A stretch of 64,000 nt of DNA, taken from assembly GCA_032073245.1 (NCBI GenBank), contig DAMANX010000006.1:62001-126000 (forward strand), in the 5' to 3' direction. The notes beneath the pieces were generated by a model. That model did no database searches, was not told where the DNA came from, and was given only the letters and a program-made list of their open reading frames with translations. Shown here in pieces: positions 41,288-51,243 of the stretch (its first letter is position 1; the number at the start of each line of letters is the position of its first letter). A program made the position numbers and the translations under genes. The stretch comes from QVMG01 sp032073245. GTDB taxonomy: Bacteria; Bacteroidota; Bacteroidia; Bacteroidales; Tannerellaceae.

Positions 41288-42313
41288 ATGGCAGGAGAAT
41301 TTAATATAATAGAATCAAACAGACTACCCGAAACACTAGACGTTACAGGTGCAACTATAATCGTAATTCAGGGTGGTGTAGTTAAGCGTGCCCGTTCTCA
41401 ACTCATGAAGGGAGAAAAGGGTGACAGTGTTTTTCTCGATGTTTCAGATACGGCGATCCAGTGGAAACAGGGAGCAGAAGGGAATTGGCAAAATTTGATT
41501 TCAATTGAAGAGATAACAGGCCCTAAAGGAGAAAAACCCATCTTTCAGAAAAGTAGCACAGGGATTGACTACAAATATGAAAATGAAGGAGACGATAAGT
41601 TCAGGCCGATTGTTGCATTTAGTGATTTAGCCCTTACCTGGGAAGATTTAACCCCGGAACAAATAGACGAACTGACACTTCACTTTACCGATTTGACAGA
41701 AGACCAGATCAAGGAACTGCAAAAGCCGGCAATCGATGCGGCAGCAAGTGTTTCCGAATTAGAAGAAACGATAAACCTGCAAGAAGAATCCCGCGTATCA
41801 GCCGAGGAAGGGCGTGTGAGTGCTGAAAAATCCCGTGTGACCGCTGAATCCAAAAGGGTTGAAGTTGAGAATAACCGTGTTGAAGCTGAGAGGTTGCGAG
41901 TTCAAGCTGAAGGATTACGTGTTGAAGCGGAGCAAAAACGTGAAACAGCGGAAGAAAACCGCGTAGAAGCAGAACAGATTCGCGCCGAGGCTGAGACTAC
42001 CCGTAACTCACAAGAGGAGGAAAGACAGGAAAATACTACCACCGCTATTCAAAATGCTGATACTGCTACTGAAAGACTAAATAATCTCTCTGATCATCGT
42101 GATTATGTTGATGATCTTACCGGTAATTGGTTCAGATGGAATGAGGAGAAAAAGAAATATGAAGATACGGGAGTTAAAGGTCGCGGTAATGTTATGTATG
42201 CCACATTTGAAGTTGACCCAATGACAGGGGTACTTACTATGACAACTCCAGATGGATATACCGGCCCTGTTTTCTCTTTAGTAAATAACGATTTGATAGT
42301 AACAATACAATAA
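41288..42313 (+). CDS. tail fibre with collagen-like and coiled-coil segments
   Basis: 341 residues. An N-terminal beta part with short collagen-like motifs (GEKGDS, GPKGEKP), then from about residue 160 to 240 some ten consecutive seven-residue units of the type RVxAExx (RVSAEEG RVSAEKS RVTAESK and so on), a textbook trimeric or dimeric coiled coil. The end (GNWFRWNEEKKKYEDTG) is beta-rich with a strand domain found also in the next gene. It is a probable receptor-proximal fibre or stalk. Confidence 0.75.
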   Translation: MAGEFNIIESNRLPETLDVTGATIIVIQGGVVKRARSQLMKGEKGDSVFLDVSDTAIQWKQGAEGNWQNLISIEEITGPKGEKPIFQKSSTGIDYKYENEGDDKFRPIVAFSDLALTWEDLTPEQIDELTLHFTDLTEDQIKELQKPAIDAAASVSELEETINLQEESRVSAEEGRVSAEKSRVTAESKRVEVENNRVEAERLRVQAEGLRVEAEQKRETAEENRVEAEQIRAEAETTRNSQEEERQENTTTAIQNADTATERLNNLSDHRDYVDDLTGNWFRWNEEKKKYEDTGVKGRGNVMYATFEVDPMTGVLTMTTPDGYTGPVFSLVNNDLIVTIQ

Positions 42314-42316
42314 GAT

Positions 42317-43471
42317 ATGACACAAACAATATTAGGAAAAGTAAGCATTAACCCGCGTGGAGAGTGGGTGAATGGTTTAGAATATAAACGCCTCGATGTG
42401 GTAAATACTGCCGATTCATCTTATATGGCTATAAATGACAATCAGAATATCCCATTAGAAGATACAATATATTGGATGATGATAGGCCGATCAGGGAAAG
42501 ATGGTGTAGACGGTCAAAACGGTCGTTCCGTTATTGTTTTACCAAATGGTAATTATGGTAACTGGAATGATGAAACAGGAGAATATGAAGATAGTGGAGT
42601 TGCAGCTTCTGCAACAGTGGATCTTGAAGATGTTCCCGTGAGTTTCACCGAAGCAGAAACAAAAGATACAATCTATTCCGGCGAGACTGTTCCGGCTGTT
42701 TTTGGCAAGTTGAAAAAATGGTTTTCCTCCTTTGGCTCGTTAGCTTGGAAAAGCAAGGTTGATTATGCGACAGAGATAGAGAATAAACCTGTAATCCCTC
42801 AGGCGCAAATACAGTCCGATTATAATCAGACGGATGATAGCCGGAAAGATTTTATTAAGAATAAGCCCACTTTTAAAACTGTATTTGATCAGTTGATAAC
42901 CGGAACAGGTGATATTACGCCAAAAGTTATTAAGGATATAAATTATAGTCCTGAGACGGGAGACTGGACATTCACATTTGCAGATAATACTCCGGATAAG
43001 ATAATCAATGTTCCGGTAGATAATTTCTTGAATGAGGCGGATTATGATGGAACAACTCATATACTAACAATGTATATGAATGATGGATCTATTATTGAAG
43101 TTAACCTGGAAGATTTAATTCAGGAATATAAAGCTGCTGAAAATGGCGGAATTGAATTAGTAAACGGTAATGAATTTAAAATAACAGATTCGGTCATTGA
43201 AAAAATAAATCGTGTACCTAAACATAAAACTATTACCATCCCAATATCTTCCTGGACACAATCTGGAAACTATTGGCAAGTAACTATTAATGATTCTGAC
43301 GTTCTGGATGACAGTGTTATAGATATTGGTTCCGATGAATCAACATATCAGATATACAAAGAAGCTGCTTTCTTACCGGCTACAACCTCTGATACTTCAG
43401 GCCGATTTACAATAAAGGCTGAGAATCAACCAACTGATAGTATTAATCTTTTATATTCAATTATATTATGA
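42317..43471 (+). CDS. tail fibre / carbohydrate-binding baseplate protein
   Basis: 384 residues. The start GKVSINPRGEWVNGLEYKRL and DSSYMAINDNQNIPL recalls the carbohydrate-binding CBM5/12-like domains of phage fibres (WxxGxxYxxxDVV). A short collagen-like GKDGVDGQNGRS follows, then ENKP-type strands and an acidic C-terminal domain. It probably contacts capsular polysaccharide. The family match of the first domain is fairly clear, the rest not. Confidence 0.7.
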   Translation: MTQTILGKVSINPRGEWVNGLEYKRLDVVNTADSSYMAINDNQNIPLEDTIYWMMIGRSGKDGVDGQNGRSVIVLPNGNYGNWNDETGEYEDSGVAASATVDLEDVPVSFTEAETKDTIYSGETVPAVFGKLKKWFSSFGSLAWKSKVDYATEIENKPVIPQAQIQSDYNQTDDSRKDFIKNKPTFKTVFDQLITGTGDITPKVIKDINYSPETGDWTFTFADNTPDKIINVPVDNFLNEADYDGTTHILTMYMNDGSIIEVNLEDLIQEYKAAENGGIELVNGNEFKITDSVIEKINRVPKHKTITIPISSWTQSGNYWQVTINDSDVLDDSVIDIGSDESTYQIYKEAAFLPATTSDTSGRFTIKAENQPTDSINLLYSIIL

Positions 43472-45810
43472 TAAGGGTATATTCCAAAGGAGGAGGGGCT
43501 GGTGGCTTTAAAATAGGAGCAGAAGAAGTTTCAATCAATGCCCCCTTTAATGTAAAATCCGGTGATGTTTATTATTCCTACAAGGAAGGTTTTGCAACAC
43601 CAAATTTACCTCCTACTACAAGAGATATGTTGATCGTATCTCCGGATAGATCCATATTTGTAGGTAATGGAGGAAATAACAACTGGGTAAAATCCGGCAA
43701 TGGATATGAGAAGTATACAGGTTTTATAGCCGATTCAAATTACCGGCAATTTTCTTCTAACAACAAATATCTTATAGTATATAAGGGTGATTCTTATTAC
43801 AATGATGATGATGAAACAGTATACACGCAAGATATATATATATATTATTTTGATGCAGTTGGTAAACGGATTGTTCAAATATTTCACCGACATGATGATG
43901 TAAATACAAGTTATGGAGAATATAAATCTATATCAACTCCATATATAAAATGGATTGAAGATAAAAAACAATTTATAATAAGTGGTCAGGTTTTTACTCT
44001 TCATATTAGTATTGATGAAAGTACTGCTACTCCTACAGCCACATATTCAACTTTGGAGTATGTAATAACAGGTTTGAATCGCAGTCTATTCTTATCTAAT
44101 ATACCAGAGAATTCAAATTTGATGTTATTTGTGCAACCTAATAATAATCTTAATGTAGTAAGATTGTATACCTATAACTCTATGGGTAGTTATTCGCAAA
44201 TACCTATATCTTTTAGCAACGGATCGTTTGAGGCGAACCAGGTTGTCAGAACCGTTAGTTATGGAGTAGTCTCAAGTGATCAGCAATATATTATTATTTG
44301 TGGTAAATCTAATTTGGTTAGTACACTTCAAATATTTATTTATCAACTTGAAAACGGTGCTTATGTATGCAAACAAATTATCCCTTTACAATCGGATAAC
44401 ATATTGCTTGCAATGACATTAAGTAGTGACGATCAAGATGTTTTTGTGTGTTCCGGCACTCAGAACAGGCATTGTAGCATAACTCAAATCAGGAAAGGAT
44501 TGAATAATACTTTTTCGGTAGTTACAAATCATCTTCTAGGTATTATAATAAGCTATCAATCTTCTTATAACACGAATTTCGTAACCACAGAAGATTATAT
44601 AACTATTAATAGTCAATCAAGTTTAATGTTGACAGAAGCTACTTTTTATAAGGAAGGTGATGGGTATATATTCAAGGAAGATTTTGAGGGTATTTCTAAA
44701 ATAAACAATCATGCAATAGAAACATCAAAAGATGGTAAATACATCATAGTAACTCATACTAATTTATCTTTAACGGGTGAATGGTGTAGTATATATAAGT
44801 ATAGTGAAACAACAAAGAAGTATTCTATTAAACTTGATACATCTTCTATATCTCCGGATACAAATATGACGCATAGTAACGTAACATTTGTTCATGATTC
44901 AACTAGTGGATATAAAATAATAGCTAACAGTTTGGCGTATGGTGCACAATGGAGAGTTATAAATATAGATGTAAATGATAATGTAACAAGTTCTACTCCG
45001 ACAATACCAACATCTACGAGTGGTTCAAAATTTCTCAAAGTTCTTAGTGATAATACTTTGGTATCAGCAAACATAAGTAATTACGTAGTGTTTTATTCAT
45101 TTAATCCATCTACATTAGTTTTTACTAATTTAGGCGCTTCTAAAACTTATCTTACAAATTCAAACGAATTTTTAATTTCAGATGATGAAACTGAAATGTA
45201 TGTAGGTCAAACTACATCTTCTGCCACTATTCAGAAATGGAAAAGGGATACTGATAATTCATTTGTTTTAGATGTTAACATTAGTACTTCAGTTGCTACC
45301 GGAGGATTTGTTTTGTCTAAGGATAAACAGGTATTGTTGAATATAAGTAATGCAACATTTCAAAAATATGTAAGATCGGGTAATACGTTTGTATTTTCTG
45401 AAAATATTAATGCACCTATAACCAATGCAGTTAATATTATTGGCAATGATGATTTGAGTGAACTATACGTTCAATTCCAGAACACAGCAACGGTTTTTGA
45501 TAATCCGGATATAAAGATCCTTAAATTAAATTATAAGGGTATTTATGAAGCTATAAATGTAAAGAATATAGCCCCTCAATATTCTACAACTATTGATATA
45601 TCCACATTTAGGATTGCCAGATTTTTTGACCTGGATGGCAAAGAGCGGATTTTAACATCTTCTTTAGTTTATAATTTGCTTAATCTTTATTCAAATGAAT
45701 TGAAATATTCTAAAGAACCTGTGGGTGATAAAACACAAAATGTTTTTATATCAAAACAAGATAAGCCAGAAGGACAAGGCTTAGAAGCTTATCAAATTCC
45801 TATTTCATAA
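43468..45810 (+). CDS. large repeat-rich tail spike (beta-propeller-like)
   Basis: 780 residues with a Gly-rich start (VYSKGGGAGGFKIGAEEV) and then a long series of blade-like units: KYLIVYKGDSYY, IVSPDRSIFVGNGGN, YGVVSSDQQYIIICGKSN, LSSDDQDVFVCSGTQN, SKDGKYIIVTHTNLSL, LSKDKQVLLNISNAT, each of the form S-x-D-x-x-x-hydrophobic. This is typical of seven- or eight-bladed propellers. It overlaps the previous gene by 4 bases. Likely receptor-binding or polysaccharide-binding. Confidence 0.65.
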   Translation: MIRVYSKGGGAGGFKIGAEEVSINAPFNVKSGDVYYSYKEGFATPNLPPTTRDMLIVSPDRSIFVGNGGNNNWVKSGNGYEKYTGFIADSNYRQFSSNNKYLIVYKGDSYYNDDDETVYTQDIYIYYFDAVGKRIVQIFHRHDDVNTSYGEYKSISTPYIKWIEDKKQFIISGQVFTLHISIDESTATPTATYSTLEYVITGLNRSLFLSNIPENSNLMLFVQPNNNLNVVRLYTYNSMGSYSQIPISFSNGSFEANQVVRTVSYGVVSSDQQYIIICGKSNLVSTLQIFIYQLENGAYVCKQIIPLQSDNILLAMTLSSDDQDVFVCSGTQNRHCSITQIRKGLNNTFSVVTNHLLGIIISYQSSYNTNFVTTEDYITINSQSSLMLTEATFYKEGDGYIFKEDFEGISKINNHAIETSKDGKYIIVTHTNLSLTGEWCSIYKYSETTKKYSIKLDTSSISPDTNMTHSNVTFVHDSTSGYKIIANSLAYGAQWRVINIDVNDNVTSSTPTIPTSTSGSKFLKVLSDNTLVSANISNYVVFYSFNPSTLVFTNLGASKTYLTNSNEFLISDDETEMYVGQTTSSATIQKWKRDTDNSFVLDVNISTSVATGGFVLSKDKQVLLNISNATFQKYVRSGNTFVFSENINAPITNAVNIIGNDDLSELYVQFQNTATVFDNPDIKILKLNYKGIYEAINVKNIAPQYSTTIDISTFRIARFFDLDGKERILTSSLVYNLLNLYSNELKYSKEPVGDKTQNVFISKQDKPEGQGLEAYQIPIS

Positions 45811-45831
45811 ATCCATTTGACCCTCCCAATT

Positions 45832-48800
45832 ATGCAAATAAAACGTGGAAATAATATAGTCGAAGGAGCTGAAAACATTTGGCTTCAAAAAGAGTCATTT
45901 CTAATAGAGGAGATAATGGGAGATCATTTGATTACCATTGATTTTCTTTTAAAAGAAACTGTTGAGTTCCGCATCCATGATTATATTGTATTTGAAGATA
46001 ATACTTATAAGATACGTCACAATGAAGATGTTACAAAAGAAGAAACATCTCTCGGATGGAAATATAGGATTATTTTCTATTCCTCTCAATACGAATTACA
46101 GGATGTAACTTTCTTCCTTAATGGTAAACCTGAAAGGAAAAAGAATGTTGATTATTACACGGGTACTGCAAGTGAAGTGCTTTCACTTATTGTGAAAAAC
46201 ATGAATCGAAACAGTAGCGGGTGGAAAGCTGGAAATGTAATTGAAACTGAGCGGTATACATTCAATTTTCGTGACAAGAGTTGCGCTGAAGTAATAACCG
46301 AAGTTGCAAGGGCATTTGATACTGAATTTTGGGTATCTGGTAAGTTTATTAATATTGGAAAACGCGAATACGAAAGTGACGGGCTTGTTTTAGGTCAAGG
46401 ACAGGGAAGAGGATTCAAAGAATTAAAACTTTCTTCAGTAGACGATAACCCTCCCATAACAATATTATACGCCTACGGATCAGACAAAAATATAACTATT
46501 GACTACGGACATGACTATTTAGTTCTTCCTGGTGGGAAGTTATTTTTGGAACGCAATGTTGATAAATATGGTAAAATTGAAGCATCAAAACAATTTGAGG
46601 ATATTTACCCCTATGGTGAGTTTTTTGTTGAAGAAGTCATAGATAAATTTAGCTTTATTGCAAAAGATGTAGATTTTAACATTAAAGATTACCAGATCGA
46701 AGGTATTGAGGCAATTGTGACATTCCAGACCGGAGAACTTGCTGGATATGATTTAAGTATTGCCGATTGGGATAATGAGATAAAAAAACTCACTTTAAAC
46801 CAAAATAAGGATGAAAACGCATTAAATGTACCGGGTGATATAAACTTTAAGGCCGGAGATAAATTCTATCTTTTCAATGTAAGGTTTCCGGAGAAATACA
46901 TATTAAAAGCTGAAAACCGTTTAGAGGTTGCGGCTGACAAGTATCTTTCTGAACGTTGCGATAAAAGAGTGCAATTAACCGGAAAGTGTGATGATACTTA
47001 CTTTAAAACTTTTGGCGTTCATGTTGCTTGTGGGAAATTGGTTGGTATAGTATCCGATGAACTTGAGATAGATCGTGAGATACGTTGTACCAGGGTGAAG
47101 AAATTTCTAGAGAATAATCGCCCTCCTTATAGGTATGAAATAGTTGTTTCCGACTTCCTTGAAGAAGATGGTTTTGGTGAATTAGTGGATGATGTAAAAA
47201 ACATACCTAATCAAATTTGGACGAAAAGCATTCGTCCATTGGATGAATTCACAAAGCGCTCATATCGAGATGCAATGGAGACTAAAGAGATGTTGTTTGA
47301 TCCTGAAAGTGATTTTTTTACAGAGATTATTAATCCTCTCGGTGTACAAACCGCCCAACTTATTGTAGGAACGAATTCCCAGCAAATGAACTTTATAGGT
47401 GTTCGTTTTAAGCCAAATGCTGACGGGAATCCTAATGTTTTCCGTAATAACGCCGGTTTTCTTGAACACTTCACTATTGACCCGGGAGGCAAAATAAGAC
47501 AATGGTCTATTGCGGCCTCTGAACACGTTTTAGAGAATTCTTTAGCGTATTATGTATATGCGAAATGTCATAGGACGGGTACACAAGGTGAAATATTTAT
47601 ATCTGAACAAGCTATTACCTTAGAGCAAGACCCTGATTACTATCATTTTTGGGTCGGTGTTCTTAATACTCCTGAAGACAGTGTGCGCTCGTGGCAACCC
47701 ATGTACGGCTTTACGGAAATAGCTGGTGAGCAGATTACAACAGGTGTAATAAAAGACCGACTAACAAGGCTGGTAATTGACTTACGGGAAGCAACAATTT
47801 ATGCCAGGAACGGAGCTTTGATTTCCGGACGTATACTTGTTGACAAGGGTTCATCCGGTTATGATAATTTTGAAGATAAGCCTGATTTAAGTATCTATGG
47901 CACATGGGATATGTTGAACCAGGTAACTGAATATCTTCAAGAGCAACTCGATGGTAAAATTGAAACTTGGTTTCAAGATGATGATCCCTTTTATAGTTGG
48001 GATTATCCTGAGGAACACGAAGGGGATATGTGGTATAACACATACGAAAAGAAACTATATGTCTATACGGGGCATGACAGATGGAACAACCCTTATTGGG
48101 AACCGATCGAGGATGAATTAGCGATTGCCGCTGCTGAAGCTGCTGCAACAGCAAAAGATACTGCGGATGGCAAACGTCGGGTATTTCTTGAACAACCTTA
48201 CCCTCCTTATGATCCCGGCGATCAGTGGGTGGAACCATCAACCCAGGGTGGTGATCTTAGGGTGTGTATTCGTGGCAGGGAATCGGGAAGCTATGTAAAT
48301 ACGGATTGGATTCTTTCCGGTGTGTATGGTAATACTATGGCCTCCATTGACCGTGGAATATTTACCGGTTCCGGATTTATGACCTTTGGAGGAAGTGGCG
48401 GGATGGTAGGTGAAGGAGATATTCGGATATGGTCAGGCGGGGAAAGCGGCCCAAATGGAGAGCCGCCACTAGAATCTACTTTTCGCGTCATGGATACGGG
48501 TGCGATATATGCAGGAGAGTCTATTATCTGCGAAGATTCTAATAGGGATGCTGTTTGTGGTTTTTCGAGCGAAGGAACTAATCATGGAAGTTCAACCGAC
48601 CCCGGATCATTGAGGATATGGGCGGGATCAAGTTTTTTCACCAAAGAAGATGCGCCTTTCAGGGTTACTATGAATGGAACTGTATATACGCCATTTATAA
48701 ATCTCGGTAATGGATCACACCTATACAGTACAGGACTTCACATGCCCAATGACGGACAAATCACATTATCTTCCTCAGATGATGAAATATTCATAAAGGG

Positions 48801-49125
48801 AATGGCTAATCAATCTCCTTTTGGTAGAGCAGTTCTTGATATAAGGGATATTAGTAGCGGAACTTCGTTTTACGACAAATCAATTGTACTATTAGAAGGC
48901 AGAGCATCAGGCGGTGCTCATGATGCGTCGCGTTGGATTAACTGTATAACAACGGGTTGGGGTTCAAGATTTGTAGTTGAATCTAGGGCATTTGGCAGTG
49001 AAAGAACAGCTATTGATGTCGGGCAATTAATGAATAATAATCAATTAACGAGTTTAATGGGTGATCCGGATTTATACCCTGTTTATTGGGATAATAATTC
49101 CGGATATCTATGTGCTAAAGTTTAA
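45832..49125 (+). CDS. tail hub / tail-associated (Tal-like) protein with fibre-like C-terminus
   Basis: 1097 residues from the ATG at 45832. The first 450 residues have the hub pattern (LQKESFLIEEIMGDHLITID, YIVFEDNTYKIRHNEDVT, VLSLIVKNMNRNSSGWKAGN, INIGKREYESDG). The middle holds coiled and linker parts with the DNA-repair-unlike FEDKPDLSIYGTWDMLNQ; the C-terminus is Gly-rich beta (MTFGGSGGMVGEGDIRIWSG) with repeated IWSG / IWAG and TGAIYAG / NGTVYTP segments, like tail-fibre head domains. It forms the tail tip and probably penetrates the outer membrane. Confidence 0.75.
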   Translation: MQIKRGNNIVEGAENIWLQKESFLIEEIMGDHLITIDFLLKETVEFRIHDYIVFEDNTYKIRHNEDVTKEETSLGWKYRIIFYSSQYELQDVTFFLNGKPERKKNVDYYTGTASEVLSLIVKNMNRNSSGWKAGNVIETERYTFNFRDKSCAEVITEVARAFDTEFWVSGKFINIGKREYESDGLVLGQGQGRGFKELKLSSVDDNPPITILYAYGSDKNITIDYGHDYLVLPGGKLFLERNVDKYGKIEASKQFEDIYPYGEFFVEEVIDKFSFIAKDVDFNIKDYQIEGIEAIVTFQTGELAGYDLSIADWDNEIKKLTLNQNKDENALNVPGDINFKAGDKFYLFNVRFPEKYILKAENRLEVAADKYLSERCDKRVQLTGKCDDTYFKTFGVHVACGKLVGIVSDELEIDREIRCTRVKKFLENNRPPYRYEIVVSDFLEEDGFGELVDDVKNIPNQIWTKSIRPLDEFTKRSYRDAMETKEMLFDPESDFFTEIINPLGVQTAQLIVGTNSQQMNFIGVRFKPNADGNPNVFRNNAGFLEHFTIDPGGKIRQWSIAASEHVLENSLAYYVYAKCHRTGTQGEIFISEQAITLEQDPDYYHFWVGVLNTPEDSVRSWQPMYGFTEIAGEQITTGVIKDRLTRLVIDLREATIYARNGALISGRILVDKGSSGYDNFEDKPDLSIYGTWDMLNQVTEYLQEQLDGKIETWFQDDDPFYSWDYPEEHEGDMWYNTYEKKLYVYTGHDRWNNPYWEPIEDELAIAAAEAAATAKDTADGKRRVFLEQPYPPYDPGDQWVEPSTQGGDLRVCIRGRESGSYVNTDWILSGVYGNTMASIDRGIFTGSGFMTFGGSGGMVGEGDIRIWSGGESGPNGEPPLESTFRVMDTGAIYAGESIICEDSNRDAVCGFSSEGTNHGSSTDPGSLRIWAGSSFFTKEDAPFRVTMNGTVYTPFINLGNGSHLYSTGLHMPNDGQITLSSSDDEIFIKGMANQSPFGRAVLDIRDISSGTSFYDKSIVLLEGRASGGAHDASRWINCITTGWGSRFVVESRAFGSERTAIDVGQLMNNNQLTSLMGDPDLYPVYWDNNSGYLCAKV

Positions 49126-49144
49126 CTAATAAATATATAGAGAA

Positions 49145-49516
49145 ATGAAACTATCATTAAAAGACAGAGTGTTAATACTCAATGCTGTGATGCCTCGTTT
49201 TGGCTCACGCGAAGAAATGATTTTGAAACAGTCAATTGGTAACAAAATCCAGTTATCCAAGGCAGATGAATCAGTTGTGTCATATCGTAATTTAGGTAGT
49301 GGGGCTTTTGATGTGAGCTTTAAAACCGTTGAAGCGATTACGGGAGCTTCTGAGTTCGATCTAACAGACGAAGAACTTTTATATCTTAAAAAGCGGGTTG
49401 ATCATCTTGACAAACAAGGCATGTTTGCTATCGAAAATATGGATAGTTATAACAAGATACTTGAGGCAAAATTTGCTTCTAAAGAGTATCAAAAGAAATG
49501 GGAAGAAAAATCATAG
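49145..49516 (+). CDS. small late protein, unknown
   Basis: 123 residues, basic-acidic mixed, helical at both ends (LKDRVLILNAVMPRFGSREE, EFDLTDEELLYLKKRVDHLD). It lies between the tail hub and the lysis genes. I know proteins of similar outline in Bacteroidales phages but no function. Confidence 0.6.
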   Translation: MKLSLKDRVLILNAVMPRFGSREEMILKQSIGNKIQLSKADESVVSYRNLGSGAFDVSFKTVEAITGASEFDLTDEELLYLKKRVDHLDKQGMFAIENMDSYNKILEAKFASKEYQKKWEEKS

Positions 49517-49557
49517 TAATTAAGTAATTGATTTACGGGAAATAATAATTAATAAAA

Positions 49558-49938
49558 ATGGATTGGGGCACACTAATCATGATCGTGGGAGCATTAGGAG
49601 GGTTTGAAGGTATAAAATACTTTCTTAATTGGAAGTCTAATAAGCGAAAAAGCGAAGCTGAAGCAAAAAGAGATGAAGTGAGTGCCCGTGCATTAGAATA
49701 TGATCTTCACCGTAAACAAATGGAAGATTTACAGAAAAGACTTGATAAACGTGATGAGAAAGTAGATTTTCTATATACCGAGTTACGTGACAAAGAAAAC
49801 ACAATTCTTCGTATGACAGCGGAAGCGAATATAAACGACCTGAAATATACTAATGCTGAAGAATGGCGATGCAATATTTTAGATTGTTTTGAAAGGCATC
49901 CACCTAAAGATTATAAACATAAAATGAAAAAACAATGA
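49558..49938 (+). CDS. holin-like protein with coiled coil
   Basis: 126 residues. One N-terminal hydrophobic helix (MDWGTLIMIVGALGGFEGIK) is followed by a long charged coiled coil (KRKSEAEAKRDEVSARALEY, KQMEDLQKRLDKRDEKVDFL). Position before a lysin suggests a holin or lysis regulator; the single helix and long coil also fit a membrane-anchored structural protein. It overlaps the next gene by 4 bases. Confidence 0.5.
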   Translation: MDWGTLIMIVGALGGFEGIKYFLNWKSNKRKSEAEAKRDEVSARALEYDLHRKQMEDLQKRLDKRDEKVDFLYTELRDKENTILRMTAEANINDLKYTNAEEWRCNILDCFERHPPKDYKHKMKKQ

Positions 49939-50345
49939 GTAAATTGAACTTACCCCGCGGACTGAAAAATAATAATCCCGGTAATATCCGGATTAATTCA
50001 GATCATTTTCAGGGAGAAATAAAACCAAGCCGAGATAAAGCATTTAAGCAATTTGAAACTATGCCTTATGGCTATCGTGCAATGCTAAAAATGTTACAGA
50101 ATTACAAGAAGAACAGAGGGTGCAAGACGATCAGGGAAATGATTAGCCGATGGGCGCCAGAGAGTGAAAATAACACAAAAGCCTATTATACTTTTGTTGC
50201 TGAAAAAGTTGGTATATCTCCTGATATAGAGGTCGACACTTTCAACAAAGAACTCATGTGCAATATTGCCGCAGCTATGAGTAAGATCGAGAACGGAATT
50301 GATCCCGATATGTCAGATATTACAGCAGGATGGAACATGCTATGA
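49935..50345 (+). CDS. phage lysin / virion peptidoglycan hydrolase (structural protein P5-like)
   Basis: 136 residues: LPRGLKNNNPGNIRINSDHF, KQFETMPYGYRAMLKMLQNY, WAPESENNTKAYYTFVAEKV. The NNPGNIR motif marks this muramidase-like family, common as endolysin in Bacteroidales phages. It cleaves peptidoglycan at the end of infection or at entry. It overlaps the spanin-like gene by 4 bases. Confidence 0.8.
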   Translation: MSKLNLPRGLKNNNPGNIRINSDHFQGEIKPSRDKAFKQFETMPYGYRAMLKMLQNYKKNRGCKTIREMISRWAPESENNTKAYYTFVAEKVGISPDIEVDTFNKELMCNIAAAMSKIENGIDPDMSDITAGWNML

Positions 50346-50800
50346 AAAAGTTATTATCTATAACCATCCTTATTTTATTGCTTACTTCTTGTAAGACGAA
50401 AACCGTGTATGTTCCGGTAAAGCAAACATCCGTGGAGGTGGTTACATTGAGGGATACCGTAGTGGAAACGAGATTGCAATATTATCGTGATACTATCAGT
50501 ACTCCTGATACTATTAGCTTCCTTTCAAATCCTTATGGCTTTAGCTGGGCTGAAACTAAGGAAGGAAAACTCAATCATAGCTTAACCGTCTGGCCAGATA
50601 GCTTTATCCCTGTTCGTATTCAATATATAGACCGTCTTAGAATAGATAGCATTCCGGCTCCCTATCCGGTAGAGGTCTTAAAACCTGTAGAAAAAGAACT
50701 AAATATATGGCAAAAGCTTAGAATAAGGATAGGTGAGGTAGCGCTTATTTTTATTCTATTGTCAATAGCATATTTGATATTCAAAAAGAAAAAGTTCTAA
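50342..50800 (+). CDS. probable unimolecular spanin (lipoprotein with C-terminal TM)
   Basis: 152 residues from the ATG at 50342 (an ATG at 50330 would put four extra residues before the signal). A signal peptide with lipobox (ILLLTSC, Cys17) anchors the N-terminus in the outer membrane; the last 25 residues (IRIGEVALIFILLSIAYLIF) form a TM helix with a basic end. The periplasmic part is beta-rich. Outer-membrane lipid plus inner-membrane helix is the plan of u-spanins such as phage T1 gp11, which fuse the two membranes. Next to the lysin, this fits lysis. Confidence 0.7.
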   Translation: MKKLLSITILILLLTSCKTKTVYVPVKQTSVEVVTLRDTVVETRLQYYRDTISTPDTISFLSNPYGFSWAETKEGKLNHSLTVWPDSFIPVRIQYIDRLRIDSIPAPYPVEVLKPVEKELNIWQKLRIRIGEVALIFILLSIAYLIFKKKKF

Positions 50801-50802
50801 TA

Positions 50803-50863
50803 GTTTTTCATGGTATTAGATTTATTTGAAAGCTCTGCTTGTGATAAGTAGGGCTTTTCATTT
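50803..50863 (+). terminator. late-operon terminator with CATGGTATTAGA motif
   Basis: GTTTTTCATGGTATTAGA at 50803-50820 is followed by a hairpin AAAGCTCTGCTT / AGTAGGGCTTTT. The same 18 bases occur before another terminator at 63251, so it seems a common element at Bacteroidales gene ends. Confidence 0.6.
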
Positions 50864-51243
50864 TGTGAAACAACAGACCCTGAAACTTACGAACTTTGAT
50901 TTTTCTGATTGTAAATAAGCGTCTACTTTTAGAACTTCATAGTAAGATAGTGCTTATGCACTATTTAGGTTTTTTTACTGCCTGGGCTGGGAAGTTCGGG
51001 CGGTGGTTTTTAATGTAAGATAGAGCAGAGGTAAACACTTAAAAGATCAAAGATTTGGATTTTTTTTTGATCTCGATTGATTATAAGATTCAAAACACTT
51101 CACAAAAACAAATTTTTTAGCACAAAAAATAGCTTGGAATGTAAAAATCATTGATTTATATTGCATGTCTAAAATTGTACTTATAGTATAGTTTTAGTCA
51201 ATAAAGTTAACAATGGACATTCTGGCTTGTGAGAGTCGGGATG
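50864..51243. other. intergenic region between lysis genes and SRAP operon
   Basis: About 380 bases with no gene. It is A/T-rich with a run of T at 51059-51068 and no consensus promoter that I trust. A hairpin GACATTC / GGATGTC (51213-51243) followed by T residues lies at its right end and ends transcripts that arrive from the left; in reverse it sits after the SRAP stop. Confidence 0.5.

Noticed and set aside
47735..48241. 168-codon minus-strand frame inside the tail hub gene
   Set aside because: It is antisense to a long, well-formed coding region and has His/Pro/Leu-rich shadow composition.
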